From JACVRN01 sp036403815 (lineage in GTDB: Bacteria > Acidobacteriota > Blastocatellia > Pyrinomonadales > Pyrinomonadaceae), in the NCBI GenBank assembly GCA_036403815.1, contig DASWQH010000004.1:1-64000 (forward strand): DNA of 64,000 nucleotides, read 5' to 3'. The notes below the pieces were generated by a model, which worked only from the letters and a program-made list of their open reading frames with translations, ran no database searches and was not told the DNA's origin. Positions 8,130-17,876 of the stretch are shown one piece after another. A program made the translations under genes and the position numbers. Positions within the stretch are counted from its first letter, which is position 1. Every line of letters starts with the position of its first letter.

Positions 8130-8223
8130 AGTTTAGTGCCCTCGAAACACCTTGACCCGCAGCACCTCTAGTTTGGCGACCTGAGTGCTACGGGTCAATT
8201 AAGAACTCGCAGTTTGGCGAGCC
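8130..8223 (+). repeat. Three AGTTTGGCGA-type direct repeats in the origin region
   Basis: AGTTTAGTGCC at 8130, AGTTTGGCGACC at 8170 and AGTTTGGCGAGCC at 8211 are spaced 40 and 41 bp apart, close to four helical turns. They lie between iteron array 3 and the initiator gene start at 8298. This is a second class of site, unrelated to the 19-bp-pitch iterons, and could bind the initiator or its repressor. Confidence 0.55.
8152..8198. repeat. 14-bp inverted repeat around the middle AGTTTGGCGA motif
   Basis: TTGACCCGCAGCAC (8152-8165) pairs with GTGCTACGGGTCAA (8185-8198) at 13 of 14 positions, leaving a 19-nt loop that contains one AGTTTGGCGA copy. It lies about 100 nt before the probable initiator gene. 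It may be an operator, a cruciform in the origin, or a leader hairpin that controls the initiator. No T-run follows, so a simple terminator is unlikely. Confidence 0.6.
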
Positions 8224-8297
8224 GGTAGTAGTGTGTTTACCCGAACGAATTATATGTGACCGGCAACCCGCTGTCGAGAAAATTTTAGGAGTCAGGT

Positions 8298-9428
8298 ATG
8301 ACACTACAGGCACTCTCGACACCGCGCTTTGTTCGCAAGACACAGCTCGGGCCCAACGAGTATCGAAAGAACTTCCACCAGATAGATCGTGAAGTCATGG
8401 CGGTTGTGACCTCTTCAGAAGCCGACCAGGTCACGCCACTAATGAGCAAGATTTATCTTCGCCTGGTGAATGCGCCCGAGAGATTCTGGGAGCGAGAGGG
8501 CGTGCTTCGAATCGAGGCGGAGCTAAGAGATGAAAAGCTACTGAAGGCCTGGGCTGTGCTATGTGATCTTGTAGGAGTGGCAAGTGCAACGGCCAGCAAA
8601 GCTATCCAGTGGATGCACGAGCAGGGAATCATCGGTTATTTCTCAGGCAAGAACGGCGTAGGACTGAGGATATTCCTCAACCGGGCGGTCTCTTCCATCG
8701 GCGTTAGACAGGCTCAGGGCAATAAAAAAATTTTGGCCTTTCCTCCTGCTTCATCTGGAAGGGTTCATGGTTCAGCGAATGAACCAGCCTTTAATGACAG
8801 CTTCGCTGTTAGAGAAGTTTCAGACTCAGATATAAATCCCGGCGCGCCAAAAAACGGCGCGGATAACAAACAGGCAGATAAAACATCTTCCGACCCCACC
8901 GCACCTCCTCCGACTAATTCAAGCTCGTACACCAAGCCTGGAACGGCATCGTTACGGACTCCGGATGTGATCTTACTCGATGATGTCGTTGCCCGGCTGA
9001 AGGCAGAGCTTGAGCCAGCGATGCACACGGCCGCCAGGCAAGCTGCGGCACGCGAGCACGAGCGCACGCGTGAGTGGCTGGAGAATCGTGGGCTGCCGAA
9101 AGCCGCACGTGTGGCACAGCATGAGGCCTACAACGTGCTGCGGAAGTACGGAGTGATCAGCGAAGCTGCACGTAACTCCAGCGCGCACGCAGAGGTAGGT
9201 CGTAGCTACTACACGCCGCCAGAGCCACACCGACTCTCACCGGATGAGATCACAGACATGGCCGGCGTCTGCGTTGCGATGCTGGAAACCAAAGGGCAGT
9301 CGATTGATCTCACACTATCCGAGATGAGCACCGAGGCAGGAGGATTCCTGTTGCCGGAGGATGCAGGTCACGTACGGGAGAAAGCGAATTCCTTGCTCTC
9401 TGAACGTACTAGCAAGGAAGGGAAGTGA
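8298..9428 (+). CDS. Probable plasmid replication initiator with winged-helix N-terminus
   Basis: A 376-residue protein. The N-terminal 140 residues look like a winged-helix domain (segments MSKIYLRLVNAPERFWEREG, then VGVASATASKAIQWMHEQGI as recognition helix). The middle is a long Ser/Pro/Asn-rich linker (about 145-225), and the C-terminal part is charged and helical. It is preceded by AGGAG near 8288 and followed 16 nt later by a DnaC-like loader gene. This DNA-binding protein plus loader order, next to iterons and parA, resembles replication modules in which the first protein recognises the origin. No named Rep family was recognised, so initiator is an inference from architecture and context. 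Confidence 0.55.
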   Translation: MTLQALSTPRFVRKTQLGPNEYRKNFHQIDREVMAVVTSSEADQVTPLMSKIYLRLVNAPERFWEREGVLRIEAELRDEKLLKAWAVLCDLVGVASATASKAIQWMHEQGIIGYFSGKNGVGLRIFLNRAVSSIGVRQAQGNKKILAFPPASSGRVHGSANEPAFNDSFAVREVSDSDINPGAPKNGADNKQADKTSSDPTAPPPTNSSSYTKPGTASLRTPDVILLDDVVARLKAELEPAMHTAARQAAAREHERTREWLENRGLPKAARVAQHEAYNVLRKYGVISEAARNSSAHAEVGRSYYTPPEPHRLSPDEITDMAGVCVAMLETKGQSIDLTLSEMSTEAGGFLLPEDAGHVREKANSLLSERTSKEGK

Positions 9429-9444
9429 GAGGAGGATTTATCTC

Positions 9445-10230
9445 ATGTCAACTAATTCCAATGCTCAACGGTTAGTCGTCATTCCTGACACGGAAGATTA
9501 CAATTCTGAATCGCGTGTCTCGTCAACGACAGCAGAGCCTATGGTCTGCCCTTTCTGCTTCGGGACTGGGATGGAAGTCGTAGCAGGGAAGGGCGCACGT
9601 CGTTGTCGTTGCCGCACGCGAGTCGTACAATCGAAATTGCTTGAGGCGGCACGTATCCCACGCCGCTACAGCGAGTGCTCGCTATCAAACTATCATCCGG
9701 CAAGTAATTACGGCTCTCAACTCCGAGCCTTCAACTTCGCCTACCGGCTCGTGCGTGAGTACCCGGCGATTGATCAGGGACTTCTCCTGATGGGGCCGTG
9801 CGGGGTAGGGAAAACCCATCTCTCCGCGGCCATCCTGCGCGGCCTGATCGCCAACGGCGTTCCGTGTTTGTTCTACGAATTCGGTGCGCTACTGAGGAAG
9901 ATCCAAGAATCTTATAACCCTGTCTCACAGACTTCGGAACTGAAGGTACTTGAGCCGATCTATGGGGCAGAAGTATTACTGCTTGATGAGTTAGGCACCT
10001 CCAAGCCGACGGAATGGGTGCGCGATACGATGATGCAAATCATCGGCACACGTTATAATGAGCGGAAGCTGACGATCTTTACAACCAACTACCGTGACGA
10101 GCGGCAGTCGCCGGCGGAAGAAACATTGGAGGATCGCATCGGACGACGCTTACGTAGTAGACTCTACGAGATGTGTAGGACAGTCGAGATTGAAGGCGAA
10201 GACTACCGTCAGATTTTCGACGTACGATGA
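9445..10230 (+). CDS. DnaC/IstB-type AAA+ ATPase, helicase loader
   Basis: A 261-residue protein starting at the ATG at 9445, with GGAGG at 9431. The N-terminus carries a four-cysteine zinc-binding element (CPFCFGTG ... CRCR). Then comes the AAA+ core: Walker A GPCGVGKTH, Walker B LLLDELG, sensor I TTNY and a C-terminal Arg-rich segment (EDRIGRRLRSRLYEMC) as in DnaC. Such proteins load the replicative helicase at the origin; IstB homologues serve transposases, but no transposase is present here. Cotranscribed with the preceding winged-helix gene, it probably forms the replication module of the element. The family call is firm; the replication role is inferred. Confidence 0.85.
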   Translation: MSTNSNAQRLVVIPDTEDYNSESRVSSTTAEPMVCPFCFGTGMEVVAGKGARRCRCRTRVVQSKLLEAARIPRRYSECSLSNYHPASNYGSQLRAFNFAYRLVREYPAIDQGLLLMGPCGVGKTHLSAAILRGLIANGVPCLFYEFGALLRKIQESYNPVSQTSELKVLEPIYGAEVLLLDELGTSKPTEWVRDTMMQIIGTRYNERKLTIFTTNYRDERQSPAEETLEDRIGRRLRSRLYEMCRTVEIEGEDYRQIFDVR

Positions 10231-10397
10231 AAACGATTCAGAGGGGTTTGTAGCGCGGGCTGTTTCCCTGTCAACGGCGACCTGACCGCCACGCGATACT
10301 TCATCTCACCCCGGCACTTTCTTTCGATCTAAAGAAGCTTTCTCATACGGATCGAATGCTCTCGAGGGCTATTGCACCTTCAGAGTAAGGACGGCTG

Positions 10398-13300
10398 ATG
10401 CAAAATCGGACTCAATCGAAATTGACTGGCTATCAGACCGCTCTTCCCGAGCCCGGCCAACTAGTTGAAATACGCCGAAGACAATGGGTCGTTAGTGACG
10501 TCCAGGGAGGCGTCTTTTCCGAAGAGGGCAATGGAAGTTCACAGCATTTGTTGAAACTATCGTCCGTCGATGAGGACGCGCTCGGTGAAGAATTAGGCGT
10601 AGTCTGGGAACTCGAACCCGGCGCCCGAGTTCTTGAGAAAGCGGGCTTGCCCGAAGTTACGGGATATGACCACGCTGAAAGACTGGAAGCCTTCCTAGAC
10701 GCGATACGTTGGGGAGCCGCTACCAACGCAGACCGCTCGTTCCTACAGTCTCCTTTCCGTAGTGGCGTTTCGATCGAAGATTATCAGCTAGATCCGCTCG
10801 TGCGCGCCATAGACATGGCCCGAGTCAATCTGTTGATCGCCGACGACGTCGGCCTAGGGAAGACGATAGAGGCAGGGCTCGTCATACAGGAACTCTTGAT
10901 CCGACATCGAGCGCGCACGGTTCTCATAGTCTGTCCAGCTTCTCTGCTGGTGAAATGGCAAAACGAGATGCAGGAGAAGTTCGGTCTCGAATTCCGTATC
11001 GTCGACAGCGAGTATGTCAGAACACTCCGCCGCGAACGAGGCATCCACTCCAACCCGTGGACTTCGTTCCCACGCCTGATCGCCTCAATGGATTGGATGA
11101 AGAGCGGTGAGCCGCTTCGCTTGCTGAAGGATGTGCTACCACCGCACATCACATATCCACGCAAGTTCGATATCTTAGTCGTAGACGAGGCGCACAACAT
11201 AGCGCCCGCTACGGCCAGTCGGTATGCACTCGAAAGCCAGAGGACGCGGCTCATCCGTAGCATCGCCCCACATTTCGAGCATCGACTTTTCTTGAGCGCG
11301 ACGCCGCACAACGGCTATCAGGAATCCTTCACATCGCTGCTCGAATTGCTGGACGACCAGCGCTTCGCTCGAAACGTCATGCCGGATGCGCGACAGTTGC
11401 AACGAATCATGGTCCGTCGATTGAAAACGGATCTGGTGGATTCCGACGGCAATCCCATCTATCCGAAACGGAGATTGATGCCGCTCGAAGTCGAATACTC
11501 GTCCGACGAGCGTGAGATACACCGCCTACTGCGAGAGTATACGGAAAGTCGGGCCGCGAGCATCAGGGGGTCTAAGTTCGAATACGGCACAGAGTTCGTC
11601 CACAAGCTCTTGAAAAAACGGCTCTTCTCCTCACCTAGAGCTTTCGCCACTACTCTCGCCAAACACCGCGAAAGCTTGGAGCGACGCGGACGTAGGGATC
11701 CCCGCTCAATGGAAGATCGCATCCTGCGCAAGGCAATTCTGCGTACGGAAGAGGAGTATGCCGACGACGGGCGAGTGGAGGCCGCACTCGAAGAGGCGAC
11801 GGCGGAGGCGAGCTCGCTGTCAGTGCCGTTGACGGCTGCACAACGCGACATGATGGACCGACTGGGCCGTTGGGCGGAATCGGCCAGGAATAGGCCTGAT
11901 GCCAAGGCGGAAGCGATCCTCGCTTGGTTAGCGACATATCTGAAAACCGACGGGCGGTGGAACGATCGTCGCGTCATTCTATTCACGGAATATCGTGCGA
12001 CACATACCTGGCTGCACGAGATTCTCACGAGCAACGGTTACGGCGGCGAGAGGCTGATGGTCATGCACGGTGATCTCGACCGTGATGACCGGGAGACAGT
12101 GAAGGCCGCCTTTCAAGCATATCCCAATGTTTCGCCCGTCCGCATCCTTTTGGCGACGGATGCCGCGTCCGAAGGCATCGACTTGCAGAACCACTGCAAC
12201 TACCTGATCCACGTAGAGATTCCGTGGAACCCGAACGTGATGGAACAGCGCAACGGTCGTATCGACCGGCACGGGCAGAGGCAGAAGGAGGTATTGATTT
12301 GGCATCCCGTAGGCAAGGGGTTCCAAGTCGCGCGAGCTGAGGGCGATGTGAACGTCGGTCACGTGGATGGCGACCACGAGTATCTGATGCGCGCGGTGAT
12401 GAAGATAGAGACGATTCGAGAGGATCTCGGCAGTGTCGGCCCCGTGATCGCCGAACAGATCGAAGAAGCCATGATGGGCAAGCGCACCCGGCTAGATACG
12501 CGAGCGGTCGAAGAGAGAGCTGCGCGGGCGCGCAGGTTCGTCGTGGCCGAGCGGAAGCTCAAGGAAAGGGTCGCCCGGCTTCACGAGAGGCTGCTCGAAG
12601 CGCGCGAAGATTTTCACCTCTCTCCCGAACATATCGCTCGCACGGTACAGGTCGGGCTCGAACTCGCCGGCTTGCCTCCGCTGAAATCTACTTCGTTGAG
12701 AGCTGCCCCAGCGGTGACGGTGTACGAAGTGCCGATGCTACCAGGCTCTTGGGGACGAAGCGTCGTCGGGCTGGAACATCCGCACACTGGAGAGCGGCGC
12801 CCAGTCACCTTCGACCATGATGTGGCGAAGGGTCGCGACGACGTGGTATTGGCGCACTTGAACCATCGCCTCGTGCAGATGTGCCTACGGTTGCTCAGGG
12901 CCGAGATCTGGGCTTTGAGCGACTTGAAAAAGCTTAACCGTGTTTCCGTCCGTGGGGTATCCGACACTGAAGTGGACGTGCCCATAGTCGCAGTTTGGTC
13001 GCGACTCGTCATTACCGGTGGAAATCATCATCGCTTGCACGAGGAACTCACCTTGGCCGGGGGAGAACTCAAGCATTCAGGCTTCACTCGGATTTCGCAG
13101 GTCGGACGCTTGGAGGCGCTTGTCGGTGGCTCCAAGCCAGTCGAACCGAAAGTCGGTATTTTCGAGTCTCTAGCGGATCGTTTCCACCGCCATGAAGATC
13201 AAATCCGTAATGCCACCGAAGCCCGGTCCCGTGATCGCCTGAAATTCGTCGAAAATACCCTACAGAGACGCAGGGACAGTGAGGTCGCCGACGTTACCGG

Positions 13301-13559
13301 CATCTTGGAGGAACTCGAACGAGCCATCCATAAAGCACTGGAAGAGCCTGAACCTTCGCAGATGGAGTTTTGGCCGGAAGATCAGCGCAACCAACTCCGC
13401 CGCGACGTCGAGGCCTTGCGTACCAGACTGGCCCGCATCCCGGATGAGCGTGAACGCGAACGCGCCGTCATCGAAAATCGCTATGACGGACTCATCGACC
13501 GCACCTTCCCGGTAGCAGTCATCTTTCTGTTACCTGAATCTTTGGTAGAAAAGCGGTAG
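10398..13559 (+). CDS. drmD: DISARM SNF2-like helicase DrmD
   Basis: A 1053-residue SNF2-type superfamily 2 ATPase. Motif I DDVGLGKTIEAG is at residues 149-160, motif II VVDEAHN near 261, motif III FLSATPHNG near 298, and the second RecA lobe (ATDAASEGIDLQNHCNYLIH ... RNGRIDRHGQ) near 585-630. A helical C-terminal region of about 400 residues follows. AAGGA precedes the ATG. It is the first gene of a tightly packed operon: the methyltransferase gene begins 4 nt after its stop. SNF2-like drmD plus an adenine methyltransferase defines class 1 DISARM, an anti-phage system that blocks incoming unmodified DNA. The identification comes from domain content and order. Confidence 0.9.
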   Translation: MQNRTQSKLTGYQTALPEPGQLVEIRRRQWVVSDVQGGVFSEEGNGSSQHLLKLSSVDEDALGEELGVVWELEPGARVLEKAGLPEVTGYDHAERLEAFLDAIRWGAATNADRSFLQSPFRSGVSIEDYQLDPLVRAIDMARVNLLIADDVGLGKTIEAGLVIQELLIRHRARTVLIVCPASLLVKWQNEMQEKFGLEFRIVDSEYVRTLRRERGIHSNPWTSFPRLIASMDWMKSGEPLRLLKDVLPPHITYPRKFDILVVDEAHNIAPATASRYALESQRTRLIRSIAPHFEHRLFLSATPHNGYQESFTSLLELLDDQRFARNVMPDARQLQRIMVRRLKTDLVDSDGNPIYPKRRLMPLEVEYSSDEREIHRLLREYTESRAASIRGSKFEYGTEFVHKLLKKRLFSSPRAFATTLAKHRESLERRGRRDPRSMEDRILRKAILRTEEEYADDGRVEAALEEATAEASSLSVPLTAAQRDMMDRLGRWAESARNRPDAKAEAILAWLATYLKTDGRWNDRRVILFTEYRATHTWLHEILTSNGYGGERLMVMHGDLDRDDRETVKAAFQAYPNVSPVRILLATDAASEGIDLQNHCNYLIHVEIPWNPNVMEQRNGRIDRHGQRQKEVLIWHPVGKGFQVARAEGDVNVGHVDGDHEYLMRAVMKIETIREDLGSVGPVIAEQIEEAMMGKRTRLDTRAVEERAARARRFVVAERKLKERVARLHERLLEAREDFHLSPEHIARTVQVGLELAGLPPLKSTSLRAAPAVTVYEVPMLPGSWGRSVVGLEHPHTGERRPVTFDHDVAKGRDDVVLAHLNHRLVQMCLRLLRAEIWALSDLKKLNRVSVRGVSDTEVDVPIVAVWSRLVITGGNHHRLHEELTLAGGELKHSGFTRISQVGRLEALVGGSKPVEPKVGIFESLADRFHRHEDQIRNATEARSRDRLKFVENTLQRRRDSEVADVTGILEELERAIHKALEEPEPSQMEFWPEDQRNQLRRDVEALRTRLARIPDERERERAVIENRYDGLIDRTFPVAVIFLLPESLVEKR

Positions 13560-13563
13560 CCTC

Positions 13564-16500
13564 ATGACTGTATCCCAACACGCAGAGTGGCTTTCCCTGA
13601 TAGAGGTTTCCGGCCCATTTCTCGCGGTATCGGTCCTGGAAGAATCATTCCCCCAAGGGCTCGACATTCTCGAATCTAACAAGCGGCAGCGGCTGCGCCG
13701 CGCCTATGACGAGTGGCGCGATGCCGTCGACGAGGCCGATCCACAACTGAACGAAATCCACCGCGAGTGGATCCGTTTGGTTTTAGAAGAAGTCCTGGAG
13801 TTCGACAACGATGTCCTCAAGTCTCAGCCCTTGATGCCCGAATCTCTTCTTTACAAGGAGTTTGAGACGGGCGTCATCACCAAGCCAGATCTGGCAGTGA
13901 TGGCAGGCGATAAAGCTCGATTGCTGATCTCCGTCTATCCGCCCGGCACTGATCTCGAATCGTCACGCACAGGTGATGGTTGGCCCGCTTCGCCGGCGGA
14001 GCGCATGACGCTTCTGTGTCGGGCTACCGGAGTTCGGCTTGGGCTAGTGACTGACGGCGAGCGCTGGATGCTCGTGAACGCCTCGGTCGGAGCCACGGCC
14101 GGTTATACCTCATGGTATGCCAGGTTGTGGCGTCATGAGCCGATAACCCTACAAGCCTTTCAATCCCTTCTCGGGGTACGTCGGTTCTTCGGTCCCGAAG
14201 ACGAAAATCTAGAATCACTACTAGAGGAATCCTTCAAACACCAGGAAGAGGTCACGGACACCCTCGGCGAGCAGGTGCGCCGCGCCGTCGAAGTGTTGGT
14301 ACAAGCGCTGGATCGCGCAGACATTGATCGCAACCGAGAGTTGCTGCGAGACGTTCAGCCGGAGGAACTCTACGAGGCGGGCCTTACGGTCATGATGCGG
14401 CTAGTGTTCTTGCTCTGTGCCGAAGAAAGAGGATTGTTGCTACTAGGCGAATCCGTCTATGACCAGTGCTACGCAGTCTCTACTCTACGTGCCCAGTTAC
14501 ATGAGGAGGCGGATCGCGTAGGGCTGGAGGTGTTGGAAAGGCGGCACGACTCATGGTCACGCCTGCTGGCGGTTTTCCGCGCCGTCTATTATGGTATCGA
14601 ACACGAAATCCTGCGCATGCCTGCCTTGGGTGGCTCTCTTTTCGACCCTGATCGCTATCCTTTTCTCGAAGGGCGGGCCAAAGGCACGACTTGGAACGAA
14701 GTGCCGGCAGTACCGTTACCCATCGACAACCGTACCGTCTTGATGCTCCTCCGCGCGCTACAGGTGTTGGAGCAGCGGAGCGGTGCCCTCCTCTTGTCTT
14801 ACCGCGCGCTTGATGTCGAGCAGATCGGACATGTCTACGAGGGACTGCTGGAACATACCGTAACTCGCCTGCCACAGACCACCCTGGGATTGGTCGGCTC
14901 ACAACGGTTTAAGAATCCGAATGTCACACTGAGTGAACTCGAGTCTGCCCGATTGGACGGCGAGCGGATACTTCTCGACTTGCTCGTGGAGAAAACCGGT
15001 CGCTCCGAGCCGGCACTTCGTAACGCCCTAAGTAAATCTGTGGACGATGTTGTCTATGGCAAAGTGCTGCAAGCATGTGGCAGCGATGCAACGCTGGCTA
15101 CACGCATCCGTCCGTTCGCACATCTGCTGAGAACCGACAGTTGGGGTGATCCGCTCGTCTACCGGGAAAAGGCATTTGCTGTCACTCTTGGCACGAACCG
15201 TCGCGAGACCGGCACTCACTACACTCCGAAATCACTGACCGAAGCGATCGTAGCCGAGACGCTTGAGCCAGTAGTTTATGCCGGCCCAGCAGATGGTAGC
15301 CCGCGCGAAGAATGGCAGCTCAAAAATCCTGCTGAACTACTCGAACTAAAGGTCTGCGATCCGGCAATGGGCTCTGGTGCTTTCCTAGTTCAAGTCTGTC
15401 GCCAAGTGGCTGATTACCTACTGAAGGCCTGGGAGCAGGAGGAGAAGATCGGTAAGGTGATTACGGTCGATGGTTTAGTGCTAGACGATGCGCAAGGCTT
15501 CGAGTCACTCCCGAAAGACACAGACGAGCGCCTCTTGATCGCCCGCCGTCTAGTCGCTGAACGGTGCCTCTATGGAGTGGACATGAACCCGCTGGCGGTG
15601 GAATTGGCGAAGCTCTCAATCTGGCTCGTAACTTTGGCCAAGGGACGACCTTTCGGCTTTCTCAATCACAACCTGCGGCACGGCGATAGCATGCTCGGCA
15701 TTCACCAGCTAGACCAGTTAATCGAATTGAACATGTCCCCTAGTACTTCTTCCGGCCCTCGCAGTCTCTTTGGGCAAAACATAGAGCGAGCCGTCGGCGA
15801 GGCTGTTAAGTTGCGAAAACGGTTGCGCGAGATTCCGATCCGTGACATTCAAGACGTCCGCGCGATGGCTATGCTGAATGCTGAAGCATGCCGAATGCTC
15901 GAAGGGCCAGAGCGAGTGGCCGATGCTCTCGTTGGCGAAGCCCTCAAGTCAGGTAAGGACTTCGATGCCGAGGGGATCGCTCTTCAATCCTTGGCTATCG
16001 AAGCTGATAGCTTTCTTGATGGAAATGAGGAAGCAGGCAAGACAATTGCTAGAAGAGCCAAAGAAGCACTTGGCACTGATCTGCCGCCAGATAAGACACT
16101 TCGCAAGCCCTTTCACTGGCCTCTTGAATTCCCCGAGGTGTTCACTCGGGAGGACGGTGGATTCGACGCTATCATGGGCAACCCTCCATTTCTGGGGGGA
16201 AAGCGAATCACCAGTGTCGTAGGTAGTGCTTATCGCGAGTACCTAGTGCGTTGGCTGGCAGACGGAACACGTGGCTCTGCCGACCTAGTCGCGTATTTTT
16301 TCCTGCGAGTTCATCAGATTCTACGTCAGAACGCATGTTTCGGTTTATTGGCAGTCAATACGATCGCTGAGGGCGACACCAGGCAAGTCGGCCTTGAGAA
16401 GATGATTCGCACGGGATCGGTAATTTTCGCCGCTTATCCGAATGAACCTTGGCCAGGAAAGGCTGCAGTCGTCACGAGCCGCATACACTTAATAAAGGGA

Positions 16501-17859
16501 GACTGGCACGGTGAGTGCACATTATCTGGCCTAAAAGTACGATTTATTTCTGTCTTCCTATCCGACCAAGAAGAGTGGAGTCCCAATCCCCTTAAGGCGA
16601 ACGCCGGCAAATCTTTCATTGGTTCTTATATTCTTGGCCTTGGATTTTTATTGAGTGAAGAAGAGGCACACTTTTACCTCGACCTAAGTCAAACGAATGC
16701 GGAGGTGCTGTTCCCATATCTTAATGGGGATGACTTGAACACTAGTCCAAATCAAAAGGCTTCGCGTTGGATCGTAAATTTCTGGGATTGGCCGCTTTCC
16801 CGCGATAGGGAAGGCAATTGGTCGACCGCGTCCGAAAAGGAGAGAGAAGTCTGGCTGCGCGAGGGGCAAGTACCAAGTGATTTTCCAGGGAGAGTAGCTG
16901 ATGATTTCCCTGAGATTCTCAAACTTGTCGAAGAACGGGTAAAACCGGAACGCCAGCGAAAAAATAAAGATAATAAATACGCATTGCGCAAACCACTTCC
17001 TCAGAGGTGGTGGCAATTCGCTGATAAGCGGCCTGCTCTCTATCACGCCATTGGTAGGGGGCGATCTTTTTGGAATCATCCAGAGAATTGGAATGCATCA
17101 GACAGGTTCTTCAAGCGCGTGTTAGTGCGCGCTTTGAACAGCAAACATCATACGTTTGCTTTCATATCTGCCGCTCAAGTCATTGATCAAACATTGAATG
17201 TTTTCGCTATTGACGACGACTACGATTTTGCGCTGCTCTCTTCAGAAATACATGGTTCGTGGTTTTATAAGCAAGGCTCATCCCTTGGTGCATCAGCATA
17301 TCCTCGGTACATACAGACGGATATATTTTTGACTTTCCCTGCCCCAGATAGTGATGAGGTAACGCGTAGCGAGTTGACAGCCCTTGGAATTCGTCTTGGA
17401 CAGGTGAGGCGGACTTTGATGGACTCCTTCAATATTGGGCTTACTCGGCTTTTTAATCGAATTAGCAACCCTTCCGATAAGGATTCACTTATTCAGGAGT
17501 TACGTAATCTTCACACTCAAATTGATGAAACGGTCGCAACAGCTTATGGTTGGAACGACCTGGCTCTCGGCCACGGTTTCCATGAAGTGCCTTATTTGCC
17601 TGAGAACGATCAAGTACGTTTTACTATAAGTGAGTCTGCACGAAAGGAAGTGCTACGGCGGTTAGCCGAGCTAAATCTAGTGAGATTCGAAGCTGAGGTA
17701 GCGCTCGGGCTTCATGATTCGAAGACTCGAAAAGTTACTTCTAGAGGCCGACGTTCCAGTCACGATTCAAAGACCGAAACCAATTCAAAAGGCCAGCCAG
17801 CTTTGTTCACCACATCCACTATCTCCGGAGGTAAAACGCGCCGACGGACGAAACAGTAA
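13564..17859 (+). CDS. drmMI: DISARM adenine-specific DNA methyltransferase DrmMI
   Basis: A 1431-residue N6-adenine methyltransferase. AdoMet-binding motif I is CDPAMGSGAFLVQ near residue 598 and catalytic motif IV is NPPF at residue 873 (MGNPPFLGGKR). A long N-terminal region of about 550 residues precedes, and a target-recognition region with a basic tail follows. The size matches the large class 1 DISARM methylase, which marks host DNA so that DISARM spares it. Translation is probably coupled to drmD, whose stop is 4 nt upstream. The drmA GTG start follows 17 nt after its stop. No truncation or lost motif was seen. Confidence 0.9.
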   Translation: MTVSQHAEWLSLIEVSGPFLAVSVLEESFPQGLDILESNKRQRLRRAYDEWRDAVDEADPQLNEIHREWIRLVLEEVLEFDNDVLKSQPLMPESLLYKEFETGVITKPDLAVMAGDKARLLISVYPPGTDLESSRTGDGWPASPAERMTLLCRATGVRLGLVTDGERWMLVNASVGATAGYTSWYARLWRHEPITLQAFQSLLGVRRFFGPEDENLESLLEESFKHQEEVTDTLGEQVRRAVEVLVQALDRADIDRNRELLRDVQPEELYEAGLTVMMRLVFLLCAEERGLLLLGESVYDQCYAVSTLRAQLHEEADRVGLEVLERRHDSWSRLLAVFRAVYYGIEHEILRMPALGGSLFDPDRYPFLEGRAKGTTWNEVPAVPLPIDNRTVLMLLRALQVLEQRSGALLLSYRALDVEQIGHVYEGLLEHTVTRLPQTTLGLVGSQRFKNPNVTLSELESARLDGERILLDLLVEKTGRSEPALRNALSKSVDDVVYGKVLQACGSDATLATRIRPFAHLLRTDSWGDPLVYREKAFAVTLGTNRRETGTHYTPKSLTEAIVAETLEPVVYAGPADGSPREEWQLKNPAELLELKVCDPAMGSGAFLVQVCRQVADYLLKAWEQEEKIGKVITVDGLVLDDAQGFESLPKDTDERLLIARRLVAERCLYGVDMNPLAVELAKLSIWLVTLAKGRPFGFLNHNLRHGDSMLGIHQLDQLIELNMSPSTSSGPRSLFGQNIERAVGEAVKLRKRLREIPIRDIQDVRAMAMLNAEACRMLEGPERVADALVGEALKSGKDFDAEGIALQSLAIEADSFLDGNEEAGKTIARRAKEALGTDLPPDKTLRKPFHWPLEFPEVFTREDGGFDAIMGNPPFLGGKRITSVVGSAYREYLVRWLADGTRGSADLVAYFFLRVHQILRQNACFGLLAVNTIAEGDTRQVGLEKMIRTGSVIFAAYPNEPWPGKAAVVTSRIHLIKGDWHGECTLSGLKVRFISVFLSDQEEWSPNPLKANAGKSFIGSYILGLGFLLSEEEAHFYLDLSQTNAEVLFPYLNGDDLNTSPNQKASRWIVNFWDWPLSRDREGNWSTASEKEREVWLREGQVPSDFPGRVADDFPEILKLVEERVKPERQRKNKDNKYALRKPLPQRWWQFADKRPALYHAIGRGRSFWNHPENWNASDRFFKRVLVRALNSKHHTFAFISAAQVIDQTLNVFAIDDDYDFALLSSEIHGSWFYKQGSSLGASAYPRYIQTDIFLTFPAPDSDEVTRSELTALGIRLGQVRRTLMDSFNIGLTRLFNRISNPSDKDSLIQELRNLHTQIDETVATAYGWNDLALGHGFHEVPYLPENDQVRFTISESARKEVLRRLAELNLVRFEAEVALGLHDSKTRKVTSRGRRSSHDSKTETNSKGQPALFTTSTISGGKTRRRTKQ

Positions 17860-17876
17860 TCGACAGGAAGGCAAAA

